Of a DNA stretch of 30,299 nt, positions 14,826-22,811 are shown one piece after another (the first letter of the stretch is position 1; every line of letters starts with the position of its first letter). The stretch is from positions 3,776 to 34,074 of the forward strand of contig RXIE01000131.1 of NCBI GenBank assembly GCA_004212135.1, in the 5' to 3' direction. This DNA is from Candidatus Methanophagales archaeon ANME-1-THS (GTDB lineage: Archaea; Halobacteriota; Syntropharchaeia; Alkanophagales; Methanospirareceae). The position numbers and the translations under genes are program-made. The notes beneath the pieces were generated by a model. The model was given only the letters and a program-made list of their open reading frames with translations. It searched no databases and was not told the DNA's origin.

Positions 14826-15407
14826 TTATCTTCCCAATCCAACGCCCTTATCGACCAGGTAAATACCATCTTGGAAGACGCGGGGGTCATACCCTTTTAT
14901 CCTCGTCGTCTGTTCGATATTTGTCGCAGTCTGCCCAGCCGCTTCCTTATCTATTCCTGAAACGATAATCTCCTTCCCTCTTATTTCCACGTTCACACCC
15001 TCGACGATCCTTGCCAGCCGCGGCTTTCGTTCGCCCAGGAAATTCGAAACGGTGACCGCATCGCCCTCCTTTGTCACCGCGACCTGCATGGGGAAATGAG
15101 CATATACAATCGCCAATTTATAGAAAAAACCAGCCCTCACACCGTTAATCATGTTCCTGATGTGTGATGCGTACGTCCCTGCAATGGCTCGAATCTTCTT
15201 CCGCGGTGAATCGCTGATAATAACGACCTCATTACCCGCATCTCCGTGCTCGAGCTGGATACGTACCCCGGGATACCATAACTCTCGCTCTATCGTCCCC
15301 TTGGGACCTTCCACTCTTACCTTCGGTCCACTGAGTGTAACATTCGTACCTTCCGGGATGGTTATACGAATGCTCACGCCCTCCTCCTTCCCCGTCGTAC
15401 TGCTCAT
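14826..15407 (-). CDS. rpl6: Large ribosomal subunit protein uL6
   Basis: 193 aa, archaeal uL6 (L6/L9e). After a short extension it shows VSIRITIPEGTNVTLSGPKVRVEGPKGTIERE, and the second repeat ends with the K-G-Y-D-P-R-V-F-Q-D-G-I-Y tail typical of archaeal members. It stabilises the factor-binding region of the 50S subunit. None of the usual spc-operon neighbours (uS8, eL32, eL19, uL18, uS5) surround it, so it appears relocated. A strong TATA (TTATATAAAT region, 15453-15462, minus strand) and an AAAGGTGG ribosome site support the start. Confidence 0.96.
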   Translation of the reverse strand: MSSTTGKEEGVSIRITIPEGTNVTLSGPKVRVEGPKGTIERELWYPGVRIQLEHGDAGNEVVIISDSPRKKIRAIAGTYASHIRNMINGVRAGFFYKLAIVYAHFPMQVAVTKEGDAVTVSNFLGERKPRLARIVEGVNVEIRGKEIIVSGIDKEAAGQTATNIEQTTRIKGYDPRVFQDGIYLVDKGVGLGR

Positions 15408-15452
15408 CTTCGAATACCACCTTTATTTAGTAGAGTAAAAAAAGCATCCGTC

Positions 15453-15462
15453 TTATATAAAT
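15453..15462 (-). promoter_or_regulatory. TATA box of the rpl6-atpD unit
   Basis: On the minus strand ATTTATATAA lies about 50 bases before the ATG at 15407, with AAAGGTGG between. It shares a 150-base divergent region with hisD. Confidence 0.6.
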
Positions 15463-15557
15463 TTTGAATTACCTCAATGACTAACTCGTTCGAGTGAGCT
15501 GGGCTTGAAATCGCATAAGGTTAAGATAACCGAGGGTGATCTAAATAGTTTACATGG

Positions 15558-16817
15558 ATGAGGAAGGTGACGGTGAGAAGAGAAAGGATTAAGGACCTCA
15601 GGAAAGAGGAGTGGGCGAGCATTCAAGCTGAAAAGGATCTCGCGGCGGTTATGCCCCGTGTACGAGAGATTATAGCCGGGGTGAAAGACCGGGGAGACGC
15701 GGCACTGCGCGAATATACCGAACGATTTGACCGGGTGAAACTGAAGGAGCTTGAAGTGAAGCCCGAGGAGATTGAGGCTGCACGAAGCTCGGTAGATGAA
15801 CTCACGCTCAGGTCTATTGAAGCAGCATCGAGAGCGATAAAGAGGTTCCATTACCGGCAGAAGAGACGAGCATGGGGAGAAGAGTTCAGTGAAGGTATCT
15901 TCCTCGGCGAGCTGTTTGTGCCGTTTGAGCTGGTCGGCGCCTATGTGCCCGCATCGTATTTCAGCAGCGCGTTGATGTGCGTCATTCCTGCTGTGATAGC
16001 GGGAGTACGCGAGATCATCGTCTGCACACCACCACGAACGGATGGAACGATAGACCCGCGGACCTTAGTAGCCGCTGAACTCGCGGGTGCAACGCGAATA
16101 TTCAAGGCAGGTGGCGCTCAGGCGATAGCTGCGCTCGCGTTGGGGACTGAGACGATCCCGAAAGTGCAGAAGATCGTGGGTCCCGGGAATGTATACGTAA
16201 CCGCGGCGAAGCTCGTAGCCCGTGAGGAAGGTGTGGAAATCGATTTCCCTGCCGGGCCATCAGAGGTCTTGATAATCGGAGATGAAACGGCGAATCCCGC
16301 CTTCATTGCTGCGGATATGCTGGCTCAGGCGGAGCATGGCGAGAAATCGCAGGCAGTTCTTCTGACCACATCAGCAAATTTAGCGGCAGAAGTGGAGCGA
16401 ATAATCATAGCCGAGGCAGGTCAAGCGCGCGGCGCACAGTTCCGGATATTAACTGCTGAGAGTCTGGACGAGTGCATGGAATTTGCCAATGCGTATGCGC
16501 CGGAGCATCTCGAACTCATGGTCCGCGAGCCGATGGACAGATTGAAACGCATAAGAAATGCAGGGTCCGTCTTCATCGGCAATTATTCGCCGGTCGCGGC
16601 GGGCGATTATGCAACGGGTGCAAATCACGTGCTTCCCACTGCGGGCTATGCAAAACTCTTCACAGGGCTCGATGTTGACCACTTCATGCATCGGATTACC
16701 ATACAATGGCTGGATAAAGGAGGGTTAGAGAAGATCAGAGAAACCGTGGTGAGGTTGAGTACCGCGGAAGGTATGGAACGGCATGCGCAGTCAATCGAAA
16801 AGCGGTTTTTGGACTGA
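15558..16817 (+). CDS. hisD: Histidinol dehydrogenase
   Basis: Zn- and NAD-dependent enzyme for the last two oxidations of histidine synthesis. 419 aa is a normal length. Seen are the family signature (VGPGNVYVTAAKLVA followed by GVEIDFPAGPSEVLII), the Zn-site AQAEHG, catalytic E-H in APEHLELM, D in AGDYATGANHVLPT, and the C-terminal ERHAQSIEKR. ATG 15558 is used, but in-frame GTGs at 15567 and 15573 fit the TATA-like CTAAATAG at 15541-15548 if the message is leaderless. No other his genes flank it. An aminotransferase gene follows 148 bases later under its own promoter. Confidence 0.96.
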   Translation: MRKVTVRRERIKDLRKEEWASIQAEKDLAAVMPRVREIIAGVKDRGDAALREYTERFDRVKLKELEVKPEEIEAARSSVDELTLRSIEAASRAIKRFHYRQKRRAWGEEFSEGIFLGELFVPFELVGAYVPASYFSSALMCVIPAVIAGVREIIVCTPPRTDGTIDPRTLVAAELAGATRIFKAGGAQAIAALALGTETIPKVQKIVGPGNVYVTAAKLVAREEGVEIDFPAGPSEVLIIGDETANPAFIAADMLAQAEHGEKSQAVLLTTSANLAAEVERIIIAEAGQARGAQFRILTAESLDECMEFANAYAPEHLELMVREPMDRLKRIRNAGSVFIGNYSPVAAGDYATGANHVLPTAGYAKLFTGLDVDHFMHRITIQWLDKGGLEKIRETVVRLSTAEGMERHAQSIEKRFLD

Positions 16818-16831
16818 TCCCCGGAACTGAA

Positions 16832-16849
16832 CGGTATCGCCAGATACCG
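16832..16849. repeat. 7-bp stem-loop after hisD
   Basis: CGGTATC and GATACCG pair around a GCCA loop 15 bases after the hisD stop codon. No T-tract follows. Possibly a 3'-end structure of the hisD message. Confidence 0.35.
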
Positions 16850-16907
16850 CAAAGGATGCTCTCCCGGCTGTGTTCATACTCAGAAGGGAGCCAATCAATA
16901 AAGTATA

Positions 16908-16919
16908 ATTTCATGAAAT
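16908..16919. promoter_or_regulatory. 12-bp perfect palindrome next to a TATA-like box (candidate operator)
   Basis: ATTTCATGAAAT is a perfect palindrome that overlaps the end of the TATA-like AGTATAATT (16902-16910) upstream of the aminotransferase gene. In this position a dimeric regulator would block TBP/TFB or RNA polymerase. No regulator is identified. Confidence 0.35.
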
Positions 16920-16965
16920 CATTTACCACTGATAGACCACGCACTGAATAGCGTGATGGGGTAAG

Positions 16966-18105
16966 ATGCTCTCAAAAAGATTGGGTGGAATAGAAGAGTC
17001 GGCGACCATAAAGATGGGCCATTTAGCGAAGCAATTGGAGGACGAGGGCAAGGAAGTCCTGAACTTCTCGCTCGGCGAACCGGACTTCAAGACCCCGAGC
17101 CACATCTGCGACGCGGCGAAGAAGGCACTGGATCTCGGCTACACGCACTATACAAGCAGCGCGGGCATCACGGAACTACGGGAAGCGATCGCGACGAAGC
17201 TGAGGAAAGAGAATAAGGTTGAGGTGAACGCCGACGATGTCATCGTAACGCCGGGTGGAAAGCAGGCGATCTATGAGGTGATGATGAGCCTTTTAGACGA
17301 AGGTGATGAGGTTCTTCTGCTTGATCCCGCATGGGTCTCATTCGAGGCGGTGATAAAAATAGCAGGTGGAAGACCGAGATGGGTGAAGAGGTTGGAAGAG
17401 CGTGTGAATTACAGGGCGCTGGAGTCTGCGGTATCAAAGAAGACGAAGATGATCGTCATGAATTCGCCCAATAACCCTGTGGGGTATGTATTGAGCGAGA
17501 ACGAGCTACAAGAAATCGCGGAATTGGCTCGTGAGCATAACCTCTTCGTGCTCTCGGACGAGATCTATGAGAAGATTATATACGAACGAAATCATGTGAG
17601 TATCGCTTCGCTTGATGGTATGCAGGAGCGAACGATACTTATCAACGGGTTCTCGAAGACCTATGCAATGACCGGCTGGCGAATCGGGTATGCGGCTGCA
17701 CCCGCTGAGATACTCAGAGGGATGTTACGCATACAGCAGCACTCAGTAACCTGTGCATCGTCTATTTCACAATACGCCGCTTTAGCCGGGCTTGTAAACT
17801 CGCAGGACTGTGTAAAGGAGATGGTCGCGGAGTTCAAAAAGAGGCGAGATGTTATTGTGAGCCGGCTTAATGGCATAGGACTGCCATGCTTGAACCCGGA
17901 AGGTGCCTTTTATGTCTTTGCAAACACCGCGAGATACGGTAACGGTGTCGAGTTCACCGAGCGGCTGCTCAAAGAGGCATTTATCATTGTGACGCCGGGC
18001 TCAGCATTTGGAGACGCGGGTACCGATTACGTGCGGTTTTCATACGCCACATCAATGCAGAAGATTATCGAGGGGATGGACAGGATAGAGGAAATGCTCA
18101 GCTAA
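16966..18105 (+). CDS. aspC: Class I aminotransferase, aspartate type
   Basis: A 379-aa PLP enzyme of fold type I. Residues NFSLGEPDFKTPSHI, the TPGGKQAIYEVMM phosphate-binding turn, NSPNNPVGYVLS, LSDEIYEKIIYE, and the PLP lysine in NGFSKTYAMTGWRIGY are all present, with the substrate-carboxylate Arg in YVRFSYATS. This pattern is that of Igamma aspartate/aromatic aminotransferases of archaea and Thermus. It probably interconverts aspartate and oxaloacetate with glutamate; aromatic substrates, or a histidinol-phosphate role suggested by nearby hisD, are less likely. GGGGTAAG precedes the ATG. Its stop overlaps the convergent methyltransferase gene by 8 bases. Confidence 0.93.
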   Translation: MLSKRLGGIEESATIKMGHLAKQLEDEGKEVLNFSLGEPDFKTPSHICDAAKKALDLGYTHYTSSAGITELREAIATKLRKENKVEVNADDVIVTPGGKQAIYEVMMSLLDEGDEVLLLDPAWVSFEAVIKIAGGRPRWVKRLEERVNYRALESAVSKKTKMIVMNSPNNPVGYVLSENELQEIAELAREHNLFVLSDEIYEKIIYERNHVSIASLDGMQERTILINGFSKTYAMTGWRIGYAAAPAEILRGMLRIQQHSVTCASSISQYAALAGLVNSQDCVKEMVAEFKKRRDVIVSRLNGIGLPCLNPEGAFYVFANTARYGNGVEFTERLLKEAFIIVTPGSAFGDAGTDYVRFSYATSMQKIIEGMDRIEEMLS

Positions 18106-18811
18106 ATGAGTTTTTCGTTTCCAATTTCCATTCCGCTTTTCTTAATATCCCCCTCAGCGTTTGCACCTCTCCTGTCGTGAGTTCAGCTCTGCCCAGTATC
18201 CGCCTCAGCATGAGCATGCTCTTCTCCTTTTTGTGCTCCTTATAGCCGATCTCATCCAGAAATCTTCGCAGATGGGCTAATAACCGCTCTTTGTCCTCTA
18301 TGGGTGCTAATGCCGGTCCCTCAGGTGCTGTATGGACTTCGCTCAATTCGTAGAGAAGGACCGCAACAGCGTGTGAGAGGTTCATTACCGGGTAATCGGG
18401 ATTCGTCGGGATGCATACCACGATATCGCAGTGCCTGAGCTCATCGTTCAAGAGCCCGATATCCTCTCTCCCAAATAGGAGGGATAAAATCCCGCGTTTG
18501 CCGTCCACCATCTCTTTGAGTTCCCGTGGAGAGAAATAGGGCATTCTGAGATGCCTACGAGCCGAAATGCCGGGCTTGGAGGTCGTACCAACGACGAGTG
18601 CGGAGTCCGCAAGTGCGTCTTCGATCGAGTCCACCATGATGCAACCGCTCAGTACATCGCGCGCATGGGAAGCAACGGATAACGCCTTCTTCCCGATACC
18701 CGGAGCACGAAGGAGGTAGAGCTCTGAGAAGCCAAAGTTTTTCAGCACACGCGCGACGGCTCCGATATTCTCCTCACTCTTCGGTTCCACAAGAATCGTT
18801 CTGACTTCCAT
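18098..18811 (-). CDS. SPOUT RNA methyltransferase, TrmJ type (tRNA Nm32)
   Basis: 237 aa. The SPOUT/TrmH-like domain shows motif 1 (VEPKSEENIGAVARVLKNFG), motif 2 (LLFGREDIGLLNDEL) and motif 3 (NLSHAVAVLLYEL) that form the knotted SAM site. A C-terminal helical extension (about 165-237) is typical of TrmJ rather than TrmL. TrmJ methylates the 2'-OH of tRNA position 32; archaeal enzymes prefer cytidine. It is convergent with the aminotransferase gene. Family is firm; exact target is by analogy. Confidence 0.9.
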   Translation of the reverse strand: MEVRTILVEPKSEENIGAVARVLKNFGFSELYLLRAPGIGKKALSVASHARDVLSGCIMVDSIEDALADSALVVGTTSKPGISARRHLRMPYFSPRELKEMVDGKRGILSLLFGREDIGLLNDELRHCDIVVCIPTNPDYPVMNLSHAVAVLLYELSEVHTAPEGPALAPIEDKERLLAHLRRFLDEIGYKEHKKEKSMLMLRRILGRAELTTGEVQTLRGILRKAEWKLETKNSFS

Positions 18812-18981
18812 ATCCGTTCCTTAAACTGTACAGAATCACCCTTTCCTCTCTCAGTTCCACTCTCTTCCAATGCCCATTCTTGTAGGTCTATCGCTCGACC
18901 TTTGCTGATTCGCCACCGGGACATTGCTATCACCTGTTGGTATTATCATTACTCTTTGCCTCCGATTTCACTTAACGTTCC

Positions 18982-19091
18982 GCGCATATATGACGTTTTG
19001 CATTTTGCCGAAAAGCGAGCGAAGCGAAGCAGGCAAAATGCAAAATGTGGTGAAGCCCGGAGCGAACATCGGGAGCGGAACATATATGCGC
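18982..19091. repeat. Nested inverted-repeat element
   Basis: Outer arms GCGCATATATG (18982-18992) and CATATATGCGC (19081-19091) are perfect 11-bp inverted repeats. Inner arms TTTTGCATTTTGCC (18996-19009) and GGCAAAATGCAAAA (19032-19045) are a perfect 14-bp inverted repeat around a 22-base GCGA-rich loop. A third small hairpin, CCCG/CGGG, lies near 19056-19073. The motif GTTCC/GGAAC also flanks, but in permuted order. No gene overlaps it convincingly. It fills most of a 312-base gap and could be a MITE-like insertion, a structured RNA or a protein-binding array. Confidence 0.75.
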
Positions 19092-19124
19092 TGTTGTACG
19101 AAGTGCCGCACCATTTTAGCTTTT

Positions 19125-19532
19125 TTAGCTTATTGAAGCTATCAATCTGTCTAATATACCATTCCAATAGTCTTTCATTTCCTCTCGTTGTTTGCTATTA
19201 AGTAACTTTTCTTGATGAAAACTCACTGTGGTTCCACTTTTTGCAATAATAAATCTTACTTGTAAAGTAGATGAATTATTCCAATCCTTTTTCTTCCTTG
19301 TTAATCGGAGATGCGAATATGGTTTAATTACTTTTATGATGCCTTCAATATTTTCTCTTGTTTTATACAGTTGACCAACTTCAAAATCATTAGAAGTCAA
19401 TTCACCTAACCAAATTTTAATTCCCTTTTCAGAGAAAAAATAACTCCAGATTATATCACTTGAAAAGGGAATCGGTTTTCTAACACCTAGCTCATAACCA
19501 ACATCCTTAGTTTTCCCAATTTCATTCTTCAT
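19125..19532 (-). CDS. AHSA1/SRPBCC-family (START-like) protein
   Basis: A 135-aa protein of the activator-of-HSP90-ATPase-homologue type of the SRPBCC helix-grip fold. Seen: FSSDIIWSYFFSEKGIKIWLGEL, FEVGQLYKTRENIEG, YSHLRLTRKKKDWNNSSTLQVRF, TTVSFHQEKLLNSKQREEMKDYWNGILDRL, which match the conserved W-L-G, H-x-R-L-T, W-x-x-S-x-x-Q-V-R and F-H-Q-E-x-L positions. Such proteins bind hydrophobic ligands and are often stress- or resistance-related; no ligand is known here. The coding region is clearly more AT-rich than its neighbours, suggesting acquisition by transfer. CGGAGAG upstream is a good ribosome site. Confidence 0.82.
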   Translation of the reverse strand: MKNEIGKTKDVGYELGVRKPIPFSSDIIWSYFFSEKGIKIWLGELTSNDFEVGQLYKTRENIEGIIKVIKPYSHLRLTRKKKDWNNSSTLQVRFIIAKSGTTVSFHQEKLLNSKQREEMKDYWNGILDRLIASIS

Positions 19533-19551
19533 TTTTCTCTCCGTATTATTT

Positions 19552-19562
19552 TGACAATGTCA
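19552..19562. promoter_or_regulatory. TGACA-N-TGTCA palindrome upstream of the SRPBCC gene
   Basis: On the minus strand TGACATTGTCA lies 20 bases before the ATG at 19532, immediately downstream of an AT-rich, TATA-like ATTTTAATAT. The position and symmetry fit an operator, but it is short and could be chance. Confidence 0.3.
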
Positions 19563-19783
19563 TATTAAAATATCAATTTTAATGAAGTATTTCCCTGGTA
19601 TGAGCTATTAACACATTTCCGTTCCACCGAAGATGAATAATCTTTGCATCTTTAAGGATACGTAGCCAAAATATCCATTCACCGTGGGATAAACAGAGGA
19701 ATAAGCTGAAATCTGAGAAGAGCCAACGCTACCCAGGGATGGACGTTCGAACAAACTCTTTTAGCTCCCTCATTGGTACTTGT

Positions 19784-20370
19784 GCATGGATTTCATCCGA
19801 CTTTTTCTTGATCGAGCTCGATTGACCAAATGTTTGATTACCAGGGCGTTGGCTTCTTCTGGCGTTAAGTGTGAGAGAGGCATGGCGGCACGCAATAGTG
19901 CTCATACATTCGCCATGGACAACGCCGGTAACACATCCACTTCGAGCTGCTGCAGCAAAGCCGGGTCACGAGCATACTGTTTCGCCCACTCGATTTTGGT
20001 CTGTGTCACAAACCAGAGGGCAAGAATGGTCAGGGCAAGATGATGCATCCATGCCAGATACTTCTGCGTGTACATGGCGGATCACCGCTTGCGCCGACCA
20101 CGGGGAGTTAGACATGAAATGCTGCATATTCTGGTCAGGAACTCCCGTGTTGCATCCGATATTAGCAAAATTGCGCTTATTCTCCATCCATAACTGACCG
20201 CACATATAATGGTATGCGTGGGTGCCGATATCGCGAGTTTTGGTCTTGAAATCTTCATGGAATCGCTGCCAGAACCCGAATAAACGCGGAGGGAGATTTT
20301 GTGTATTCACAGCGGTTAAGCCCCATCGGTGGCCCTCGAATACGGAATCAGGATTCATACCCGTATGCAA
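19784..20370 (-). pseudogene. Degenerate, internally deleted DDE transposase (IS701-like)
   Basis: On the minus strand the 5' frame (20370 to about 20065) encodes a transposase N-terminus: RLFGFWQRFHEDFKTKTRD, GTHAYHYMCGQLWMENKRN and QHFMSNSPWSAQAVI, like IS701-family enzymes. The frame then changes near 20065-20075 into a transposase C-terminus: KYLAWMHHLALTILALWFV, then LLQQLEVDVLPALSM, an in-frame TGA, and LTPEEANALVIKHLVNRARSRKSR, ending at a stop near 19784. The whole DDE catalytic core is missing between the two parts, so this is a dead remnant with an internal deletion, a frame change and a stop. I could not identify terminal inverted repeats. Confidence 0.82.
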
Positions 20371-20418
20371 TCGAAGAAAGGGATATAAAAAATTATTCCC
20401 AAATGTGACATTCTCAAG

Positions 20419-20604
20419 TTATTTATTAGGGAGAAATGCAATAGCATCAATTTCAATAAGAAAATCAGGATTTGCCAATCCTGCAACTAAAAGAACAGTT
20501 ATTGCAGGTGGAGAGTTTGTAGAGCTTAAATATTGCTGGGACGCTTGAAATGCAGCAAACACATTTTGTCCCTGAAGTATATGAATGTTCATCTTAACGA
20601 TATT
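20419..20604 (-). pseudogene. N-terminally truncated RidA (YjgF/UK114) family remnant
   Basis: About 60 codons on the minus strand read NIVKMNIHILQGQNVFAAF, then NSPPAITVLLVAGLANPDF and LIEIDAIAFLPNK before a TAA. This corresponds to the C-terminal half of RidA proteins (E-N-V-V-K-x-x-x-F-L ... P-A-x-T-x-V-x-V-A-x-L ... L-V-E-I-D-A-I-A). The N-terminal half with GPYSQA is absent; a stop codon lies just upstream in frame. It could start at ATG 20592, but a half-domain is unlikely to work as the trimeric 2-aminoacrylate deaminase. AT-rich like the SRPBCC gene nearby. Confidence 0.8.
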
Positions 20605-20629
20605 CTATCCAACGGACTTTAAATCGTAC

Positions 20630-20637
20630 CTATATCC
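20630..20637 (+). promoter_or_regulatory. TATA box of truA, leaderless spacing
   Basis: CTATATCC is centred about 26 bases upstream of the ATG at 20659, and no ribosome site precedes that ATG, so a leaderless message is likely. Confidence 0.5.
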
Positions 20638-20658
20638 TTGGTACGCACATGAATATAT

Positions 20659-21528
20659 ATGGGTGAAGAGAAGGAACGGATAGCACTCAAGCTGGGCTAC
20701 CTCGGCACGAGGTATCACGGGTTTCAGATTCAGCCCCAGGCTATTGGCCCGACGATCGAGGGTGAGCTCTTCGACGCATTGCAGAAACTCGGTATCATGA
20801 GAGACCGCGCGTCATCGAATTATGCCGCAGCCGGGAGGACTGATAAGGGAGTGCATGCGCTCGGTCAGGTTGTTTCCTTTGATACCGCATATCCGAACCT
20901 CACACCCCGGATGATAAACAGCCTGCTTCCCGACGATATATGGATAATCGCGATCGCGAAGCCGCCTCAAGGATTTCATGCCCGCAGAGATGCGATAAGT
21001 CGAGCCTACCGCTATTTTCTGGCAGTGCACCCCGCTCTCGAGCTTGATATCACCCGGATGCGCGAAGCAGCAGAACTATTTATCGGAGCACATGATTTCT
21101 CGAACTTCGCTCAGCCGTCAGATCAGGACAGAAAGGAGGATGTGCCAGGGTGTCACACGACGATACGGGAGGTAAAACGGTTAGAGGTCGTGTCTGACAA
21201 GACCCGGTCGTTTATCATTATTGATATCGAGGCAGACGGTTTTCTCCGCAAAATGGTGCGGAAGATTGTATCCGCACTGAAATTGGTTGGGAGTGGCACA
21301 AAGGCTAAGAGTTGGGTGGAAGATCTTCTGGAGCTCAGGATAACTGACCAAATCGAGCCGGTACCGGCGTTCGGACTCCTTCTCAAAGCGGTCGTTTATC
21401 ACGGGCTCGAATTCGTCGAAGATGGATATGCGAAGAGGAGAATAGCCGCACGAATACAGGAGAATTTGAGGTTCCACGCTACGATGGCTGAGGTGCTCGG
21501 AACTATGGTAACCGATTATGCGCCCTGA
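20659..21528 (+). CDS. truA: tRNA pseudouridine synthase A
   Basis: 289 aa. Isomerises uridines at tRNA positions 38-40 of the anticodon stem. The N-terminal LKLGYLGTRYHGFQIQPQ, catalytic D62 in AAGRTDKGVHALGQVVSF, FHARRDAISRAYRYF and the C-terminal DGFLRKMVRKIVSALKLVGSG are diagnostic. It sits beside the EMC3/DUF106 gene. The ATG directly follows an AT-rich ATATAT stretch and lacks an evident ribosome site, in line with a leaderless transcript. Confidence 0.96.
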   Translation: MGEEKERIALKLGYLGTRYHGFQIQPQAIGPTIEGELFDALQKLGIMRDRASSNYAAAGRTDKGVHALGQVVSFDTAYPNLTPRMINSLLPDDIWIIAIAKPPQGFHARRDAISRAYRYFLAVHPALELDITRMREAAELFIGAHDFSNFAQPSDQDRKEDVPGCHTTIREVKRLEVVSDKTRSFIIIDIEADGFLRKMVRKIVSALKLVGSGTKAKSWVEDLLELRITDQIEPVPAFGLLLKAVVYHGLEFVEDGYAKRRIAARIQENLRFHATMAEVLGTMVTDYAP

Positions 21529-21599
21529 GATATGAGGCGCGCCGTCATGCATGAACCCTTTAAATAGATACACGGCAAGTGTATGTATAGGGACTGGAA

Positions 21600-22268
21600 A
21601 TGGTGACGAAGGACAGAGATAACGTGATGCTGAAAAAGAAAGAGCAGGTAAAGAGATTTTTGGAAAGTGTCGCTATGGGTATCGGTTTTTTTATCCTGTT
21701 TGGTATTCTCATCATCCCCGGGCTCAGGGAGGGGATGGGCACTGCTCTGGATGTCGTTCTGGGCCCTTTAGCAGCTTTTATTAATAACTTCCTGATCACG
21801 ATTCTCATCCTCGCGGTTATTACCGGCATTTATACCTCATTGATCCAGAAATACACGCTGAATTGGGAATTGATGGAGCAGTCGAAGGAGTACCAGAAGC
21901 AGATGCGGGAGCTTCAGAAGGAGTACCTCGAGGCGAAACGGGAGAACAACAAGCATAAGATGAAACGAATAGAGAAGAGGAGAGCAGAGGTGATGAGGAA
22001 ACAAACACAATTCTCCGGCGAGCTTTTCAGGCAGCAAATGAAGCCCATGGCCTACATCGGTATCATTACGATACCTATCTTCATGTGGATCTGGGTCTAT
22101 GTGGAATCAAACCCGGTCGGAGCAGTGGTCTTTCCGCTCCTTGGGGAAAAGGTCCTCTCAGACGGTTTTATACTCAGGCTCCCCTACTGGGTACTCTGGT
22201 ATATGATCTGCTCGATACCAATTGCGCAGGTTATACGAAAGGCGATTGGTATGCGGAGCGGGATGTAG
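21600..22268 (+). CDS. EMC3/TMCO1 family (DUF106) membrane protein, Oxa1/YidC-like insertase
   Basis: A 222-aa membrane protein of the DUF106/EMC3/TMCO1 family, archaeal relatives of YidC/Oxa1/Get1 that help insert membrane proteins. It has an N-terminal hydrophobic helix (about 27-44), a second helix (about 60-80), a cytoplasmic charged coiled-coil hairpin (YQKQMRELQKEYLEAKRENNKHKMKRIEKRRAEVM), the family QMKPMAYIGIITIPIFMWIW helix and a final helix near 190-212. In many archaea the gene sits near secY/adk/cmk; here it follows truA by 71 bases with its own TATA-like TTTAAATAG at about 21559-21567. Confidence 0.9.
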   Translation: MVTKDRDNVMLKKKEQVKRFLESVAMGIGFFILFGILIIPGLREGMGTALDVVLGPLAAFINNFLITILILAVITGIYTSLIQKYTLNWELMEQSKEYQKQMRELQKEYLEAKRENNKHKMKRIEKRRAEVMRKQTQFSGELFRQQMKPMAYIGIITIPIFMWIWVYVESNPVGAVVFPLLGEKVLSDGFILRLPYWVLWYMICSIPIAQVIRKAIGMRSGM

Positions 22269-22408
22269 ATCCGGAGTTCATTTTCTGGATTTATTGGAGA
22301 TAATTTTATGGTTGGCAACTTCTAGAATCCATTTTCGCAATTTTGAGCTATTGCGGGCCTCAACGTTCTATCACCGCCCTGGGAAAATTTTGCATTTAAA
22401 CATGCAGG

Positions 22409-22666
22409 TTAGAACACTATCCTTTCCACTAATCCAATCACGACTTCCTGTGGCACCTCCACGACTCCTCCGAGAGCAGCATTCAGTGCTACCCAGGTGT
22501 TCAAACCCGTACAAATCGTCAATATCTTATTCTCATCGAGTGTTTGTTCGGTTATCGTCTCGATAATCTTCTCTAAATTGGTGATTTTTAGCTCATACAC
22601 GGTTTCGATCACGTTAAGAAGTGCTCTTGTCCGCGCTTTAGCCTGTTCGAGGTTCATTATTCGCAC
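22409..22666 (-). CDS. Small helical protein, unknown
   Basis: 85 aa from GTG 22666, or 82 aa from the in-frame ATG at 22657 (MNLEQAKARTRALLNVIETVYELKI...). Mostly helical with a C-terminal hydrophobic segment that has no charged membrane-anchor pattern. No domain recognised. On the minus strand a TATA-like TTTAAATAA at about 22706-22714 suggests its own promoter. It lies after the Cys-rich gene on the same strand. Confidence 0.6.
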   Translation of the reverse strand: MRIMNLEQAKARTRALLNVIETVYELKITNLEKIIETITEQTLDENKILTICTGLNTWVALNAALGGVVEVPQEVVIGLVERIVF

Positions 22667-22811
22667 GTAATACCTTAACCAGTGACCTCAGAAAAGCTTC
22701 TGGATTATTTAAAGGTTATAGAATACGGGTCTCAAAGGTAGAAAGGCTGATTCTTGTGGCACCGTTGGGAGATAGAGGGGCGCATAATTCTCAGCGCTTA
22801 TAAAGCCATGG

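Noticed and set aside
18902..19201. ORFs across the nested inverted-repeat element
   Set aside because: They exist on several frames with no shared pattern; the palindromic structure explains the absence of stops better.
19780..20197. Plus-strand ORFs over the transposase remnant
   Set aside because: Their content is the antisense of the transposase reading, which matches a known protein pattern on the minus strand.
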